A DNA stretch of 64,000 nt, taken from the NCBI GenBank assembly GCA_027922465.2, contig BQMF02000055.1:558001-622000 (forward strand). Direction: 5' to 3'. Below the pieces are notes generated by a model. The model saw nothing but the letters and a program-made list of their open reading frames with translations. It did no database searches and was not told the DNA's origin. Shown in pieces: positions 59,618 through 64,000 of the stretch; positions within the stretch are counted from its first letter, which is position 1, and the number at the start of each line of letters is the position of its first letter. The DNA comes from Turritopsis dohrnii. Lineage: Eukaryota > Cnidaria > Hydrozoa > Anthoathecata > Oceaniidae. Both the position numbers and the translations under genes were made by a program.

Positions 59618-59624
59618 CCTTTTC
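59618..59624 (+). promoter_or_regulatory. Possible 5' TOP tract of RPS24
   Basis: CCTTTTC begins 21 bases before the start codon. Ribosomal-protein mRNAs normally start at C within such a tract, which would give a leader of about 20 nt. No transcript evidence. Confidence 0.4.
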
Positions 59625-59638
59625 AAAATTTGGGCAAG

Positions 59639-62600
59639 ATGGTGAGCAAATGATAGAAACTTTCATGATTGTATCCCCAATTATCTCTTACATCTGGGTC
59701 CATACTGCTAGTGAAATGGACTTTTCACCTGACCTAACGTTTCATCTTCATTTTGATTTGTATTTTTAGGCCAACACCGCGACCATCCGCACAAGAAAGT
59801 TTATGACAAATCGTCTGTTGATGAGACGCCAAATGATTGTTGATGTATTACATCCTGGTAAAGCAACCGTTCCGAAAGCAGAAGTTTGTGAAAAACTTGC
59901 TCAAATGTACCGGTGCAAGCCAGATTGTGTCATGACTTTTGGATTCAAGACAGTGTGTGGTGGGGGTAAAACCACAGGTTTTGCCCTCATTTATGATACT
60001 TTAGACTACCTTAAAAAATATGAACCAAAATACAGATTACAAAGGGTACGTAGACTGTTGTTTTACCTATTGATTGCTATACCTATTGATAGATTGCTAA
60101 TACACTTGCATGAATGTAAATATGTAAATAAAATATGACGTGTATATATATTAAGTGACGTGAATATAGGTGTCATCATCAACGTATATATATATACGTA
60201 TCTAACCTGACGAAGAGAAATCGAAACGTAGTAATAAAAATGTAGTTTTTTTTACGAACATTTATACCATTTTAAACTGCTGATGCTGCTTTTGGAACGA
60301 ATATATATATATTATATATTATTATATATTATATATATATAAAAAGAACAGTAAGCAATGTGGTATTGACGAATTATCATTCAACTCAAAAAGAGCAAGA
60401 AATACAAAGTAAATGACGTAAATATTTGAGTATGTGTGAGTATGTAATATAGAGGTTTGTAAAGTGAAAAACTTTTAAGAAATTATATAAGTAAATGAGT
60501 TTCATGACCTTCATTTTCTTTCTTGTACACATGTCAAAGCAATAGGAAATTTCCTACATAAATTTCATAAACGGTATTTTAAATACTGTCAAGACATGCA
60601 TACTTTGGTTACCTGTTTTTTATATCACATTCAGTGATACATGAAGAATGGACCGTGAAGAATCATTACGGCCTATTTATTTCAATACTCATCAAGAAGT
60701 GTCCTATTCCATTGTAATTGATGTACAAAAACTTTTTTATTTGACTTATTTTATGATAAAATTAACTTTCTAAAGCTAAGTGTCCATTGAAAGCGATAGA
60801 AATTATCGCAAATGTTTTTAACGATGGACAAATTTTTTGTCGCAAATAATCTATCGCAAACACCTGAGAATAAATTTTTAAAAATAATTTCTTTTTAAAT
60901 ATTAAACCATGGATAGTGAAGACGAACTGGTGTGCGTTCTTGGTGCTACTTTGCATTTAAATAAAAAGAAAACAAGAAAAAGAAATGCAAGTATTGGGTT
61001 TTTGTAAATTTATTGTGAGCGTACAGATGAAATATTTTCTCACACAGCAAGAGATTCTGTCTCCGATAAGCTCAGTTGCTTTTTTTTTACCCATTCTTAC
61101 TATATTACTTGTTGCTTATTTTTATATTTTACAACACACACAGTTCACTTTTCCATTACACTGCTTTTCTCTGGCAAATTAATTTTTCAAAGTGTGTCCA
61201 CTGAACAAAAATTAATATTTTTTGCAATGACCATTCATTTGTGACAGTGCAAATTTTTCTTCGGTGGACACTTAGCTTAAAAGCATGTTCTGAATTCATT
61301 TTCATTCCTCAACTAATTATTAAACATAAAATTTTGACTAGTCAAAGCCCTGTTCTGTATGATATAACCGATATTTCATGACAAAGATGGCCATTATTAT
61401 TTATTATACTGTAAACATATGGCTGCCATTGTACACAGAGCTCGCAAAAATATGCATGGCTATCAAGAGAGCAGTCAATTTAGAAGAAACTTTAAAATTT
61501 AGAAAAATAAATTCTAACTGCATGGTGGTAATTTTTAAGCGTTGAAATAAATTTATCTTTATAAATTTATTTGGAAGTTAGTGTTATTATAGTTTGGTTG
61601 ACAGTACTGGATGTGCCATGTTTAATTTACAGACAGATGGAGTATGTTCCAATTTGTGTCCCAAATTAGGAAGGCATGAATGCAACCGGTAGAATCATAA
61701 TTGGACACATCATTCTTTAGCATTGTTTTCAGGTTTTGTGTTCCGTTTCTTGACTGAGTGCCAACGTCTTTTCATACTTTTGTGCTTTAAAATAGTTAGA
61801 GATTGCAGTTTGCATTCTTAGTTTGTTCTTATGTGTTACTGGTGGCTTTGAGGTCAGTAAAAGATAAATTTAGTTTGAACTTCCTTTCCATCCACTCTTG
61901 GTAACTAATATTTTGTCAGAATCTTAAATTTGCTTTTTTGTAACAAGTTGTGTTATTTCTCTTCTCTGAATTTTAAAAAGAAAACAGAATAAAAGAAAAC
62001 AGTTTGTTTAAAGTATATTTAAGATATCTGTTAATAATAACAACAGAATGACTTTTCTGAATTTTCTTGGAATGAAAATAAAAATAATTTTTACTGCATG
62101 TAAGAGTAGTCGCCAAAAGTAAAGAGTGGGTGGGGTACAAAGTTGATTAATTTTTTTTTGTCTAGGTTGGTCTATTCAAAAAGGAGCATAAACCAAGAAA
62201 ACAGATCAAGGAGAAGAAAAATCGTATGAAGAAAGTACGTGGTACTGCTAAAGCGAAAGTCGGTGGTGGAAAGGTGAGATCGTGATGTAGTTTAGCTTCA
62301 CCACATTGACTAAATTGTTGCAATGACGAATGAAGTCCAGTTTGTTTACTGCTCAAGCCATCTTCGATATTTTACTGCCTTCATTACTGTTCTATTGATG
62401 TGTTGTTGGATTCCTCAGGAATCCTTCTCTTTGTTTTTCATAAGAAATCAAATAAATAATTTTGAAGTGGGATAGTTTTCTTTCATGAATGTTGATTTGT
62501 ATTGTTGGTTTTTTTTTTACTAAAGAATAGAAACAGTACCGGATAAACTTATGGTTAAGAAATACAGAAACCCCAAACTTTTTATTACAGAAGTGTCAGT

Positions 62601-62667
62601 GATCACAAACACATGATCAAACCTATGATCTGTTTGCTTACTTCAACTTCTGTTTTTATTTTAGTAA
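59639..62667 (+). CDS. RPS24: Ribosomal protein eS24
   Basis: Small-subunit ribosomal protein. Exon 1 contributes only the ATG (59639-59641, donor GTGAGC). The others are 59770-60045, 62166-62273 and a last exon whose coding part is just the stop TAA at 62665-62667. The product is 129 residues, against 130-133 in vertebrates. Recognised segments are [71 protein letters not shown] and a basic tail with [19 protein letters not shown]. The ATG-only first exon and near-empty terminal exon match the vertebrate RPS24 structure as I know it. Intron 2 (2.1 kb) contains an inverted-repeat element and TA-rich repeats. The acceptor before the final stop is TTTTTATTTTAG. Confidence 0.96.
60183..60345. 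repeat. TA-rich simple repeats in RPS24 intron 2
   Basis: ACGTATATATATATACGT at about 60182-60199 is a self-complementary repeat. 60300-60342 is a run of TATATATTA units. Confidence 0.8.
60776..61278. mobile_element. Inverted-repeat element in RPS24 intron 2
   Basis: AAGCTAAGTGTCCATTGAAA at the left; the right end is the inverse of AAGCTAAGTGTCCACCGAAG. Subterminal sequences keep weaker pairing (ATTGTC/TGCAAATTT region). About 500 bp, AT-rich, non-coding. Confidence 0.65.
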
Positions 62668-63200
62668 TTGAACTGACAATCCAGACGTTATAACAGCTGC
62701 AGCGTTCTGATAAAAGAAAGCCAGAAGATAGCGTTGTACATAACGAATGGTTCTGAAGTAATATCGTTACAAGAAAACATACTTTTTGAATTAGTCATTA
62801 CCCTTCTCTAGTTTCCAATTCAATTCCAATTCCAATGTCTGAGTTGATGGTAACCTAAGAACTGCGTATTGTAAAAAAGTCCTAACAACTCGAAAAATCT
62901 TTAAATTCTGGAAACTGTTTAAAGGGATTCCTGCGTCCAAAATAATATGTACAAATGGCAGAGCTCATAACGTTGTTTACGAGTCCATTATTTCTTGAAG
63001 TTTATTGAGATATTTCATTTTAATTTATGCATTGCATGTTTATGTTATCAGATAGTAGCTAATACTTCTCATCCCAGGGGATGCACTTGATTCAATCTTA
63101 CAAAATAGGTTTTTGGTTTCAAGCAAACGTACTGCTCATGGCTTTCAAAGTAGGAATAAGGCCATGTAAATTGGGTATTGTTTTCAAAAGGTTCCAGCTA

Positions 63201-63674
63201 CCGTAATGCTTCGATTAGACGCCCGGGGCGTTTATTAAATTTTTTGAATTTTTAGGGGGGCGTCTATTCGAGGGGGGCGTCTATTGAATTTTTGTGAAAC
63301 TCTTCTTTTTCGTAAATATAAACTAAATATAATCATCGATAAAAAATATACAAAATTAAACTTCAAGATCATCGTCAATATCATCTTCCTCGATCATGCT
63401 AAGTTCGGGGGCAGCAGCGATCACATCCTCGTCCCCGCTATATCAAAGGGATTTTCATGTAAGCTCCCGTCAATTCAATTTTCCATTTGGGCTTGAAGCA
63501 AAGCTTATTGAAGCTGAAACAATGCAATGTATTAGTTCTACATGCCTTAATTAGTGTGTCTCTATTCGAGGGGGGCGTCTAATAGAGGGGGGCGTTTATT
63601 TAAAAATCTCCTGTGAAAAGGGGGGGCTTCTATTCGAGGGGGCGTTTAAAAGAAGGGGGCGTTAAGCATTACGG
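63201..63674. mobile_element. 474-bp DNA element with CGCCCGGGGCG motifs, TA flanks
   Basis: Termini CCGTAATGCTT and AAGCATTACGG with TA on each outer side. Inside, GGGGGGCGTCTATTCGAGGG-type units recur at both ends. Related motifs occur at 8455-8515 and 43063. Confidence 0.75.
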
Positions 63675-63734
63675 TATATCTGAAGGGCGGCGTTTTTCTT
63701 GGTTTCGTAGATGACAAAATTTACTTTTGCCTGC

Positions 63735-63986
63735 AATTTCCGGTCAGTGAAAGATTCCATACCGTAAAACCAGATCTGAGAGTATGTTTATCTAACAATT
63801 CAAACTTCTCGGTGAAAAGTCTCTTAAAAGTGTTTGGAAGAACGAGTCATCACGTGACCAAATACTCGTCATCCCAAACAAATGTAACAAGGTTTTAACC
63901 ATAAAGATTTGATGGTCTGAAATTGTCAGATAAACTTACTCTTAGATCTGGTTTTACGATATGGAATCTTGCACTGACCGCAATTT
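63735..63986. mobile_element. 252-bp MITE with about 60-bp arms
   Basis: Left arm GGTCAGTGAAAGATTCCATA then CCGTAAAACCAGATCT; the right arm is the inverse with a few changes (AGATCTGGTTTTACGATATG, GAATCTTGCACTGACCGCAA). The centre contains GAACGAGTCATCACGTGACC. Ends close to the window edge. Confidence 0.75.
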
Positions 63987-64000
63987 CCTTGCTGTTTGTA

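Larger units (their letters stand above)
52497..59638. other. 7.1-kb interval, repeats only
   Basis: AT-rich. Holds family B palindromes (about 52905-53005, 56405-56480, 58063-58122), partial and full family A copies (53828-53870, 54115-54230), a 489-bp hairpin element (55246-55734), a 708-bp element with 7-bp duplications (56779-57486) and a 15-bp tandem repeat (58722-58770). Around 59130-59420 base composition becomes more balanced and two overlapping short frames occur, but neither looks like a known protein. The region probably includes the RPS24 promoter. Confidence 0.55.
62668..64000. other. Region after RPS24
   Basis: 62668-63198 would include the RPS24 3' UTR; I see no clear AATAAA and nothing else there. 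Two inverted-repeat elements fill the remainder (63201-63674 and 63735-63986). Confidence 0.5.

Overview
The window is intron-rich eukaryotic DNA, visibly AT-rich, carrying seven recognisable animal genes with GT-AG introns. They are the C-terminal part of bystin (+), a selenocysteine glutathione peroxidase (+), S-adenosylmethionine synthetase (-), an SLC16/monocarboxylate-transporter-like protein (-), a claudin/PMP22-like four-span membrane protein (-), a creatinase (-) and ribosomal protein eS24 (+). The claudin-type GLW-C-C protein, the Sec-containing GPx and a short TTAGGG-type repeat point to a metazoan. The creatinase and the density of small DNA transposons suggest an invertebrate, but the phylum cannot be fixed from the sequence alone. 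Exon borders below were worked out by hand from splice sites, reading phase and family alignment recalled from knowledge; every join listed keeps phase.

Layout: 0.3-4.3 kb bystin exons; 5.0-8.15 kb GPx with an in-frame TGA (Sec) and a SECIS element in the 3' UTR; 9.9-19.65 kb SAM synthetase with three alternative first exons; 19.7-25.1 kb repeats only; 25.1-29.4 kb transporter; 29.4-37.1 kb repeats and SINEs; 37.1-39.2 kb claudin-like gene; 39.2-48.0 kb repeats; 48.0-51.4 kb creatinase; 51.6-52.5 kb an 890-bp foldback element with 314-bp arms; 52.5-59.6 kb repeats; 59.6-62.7 kb RPS24; 62.7-64.0 kb two more inverted-repeat elements.

The genes do not form one pathway. Housekeeping functions (bystin and eS24 in 40S ribosome biogenesis and structure, SAM synthetase in methyl supply) are interspersed with metabolism and transport genes. 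The most notable items are the bacterial-type creatinase carrying introns and a probable mitochondrial leader, the three mutually exclusive first exons of SAM synthetase (one altering the GEGHPD motif), the foldback element with six GCGGCCGC sites per arm, and a 42-bp perfect palindrome flanked by an 8-bp duplication and nested inside another transposon.

Intergenic DNA and introns are filled with short non-autonomous elements. At least six families recur: (A) an element of about 95-120 bp with CACTGCGAAGGAGTGCATTT-type arms, about 25 copies; (B) a palindrome starting AACCTCGWACCCAGGGTTT; (C) an element ending CCGAATTTCTGTTTAAACAC; (D) one starting GACCTTTTCATGAATTACG; (E) one with CAGTGGCGGATCTAGAGG ends and 5-bp target duplications; and tRNA-derived SINEs.
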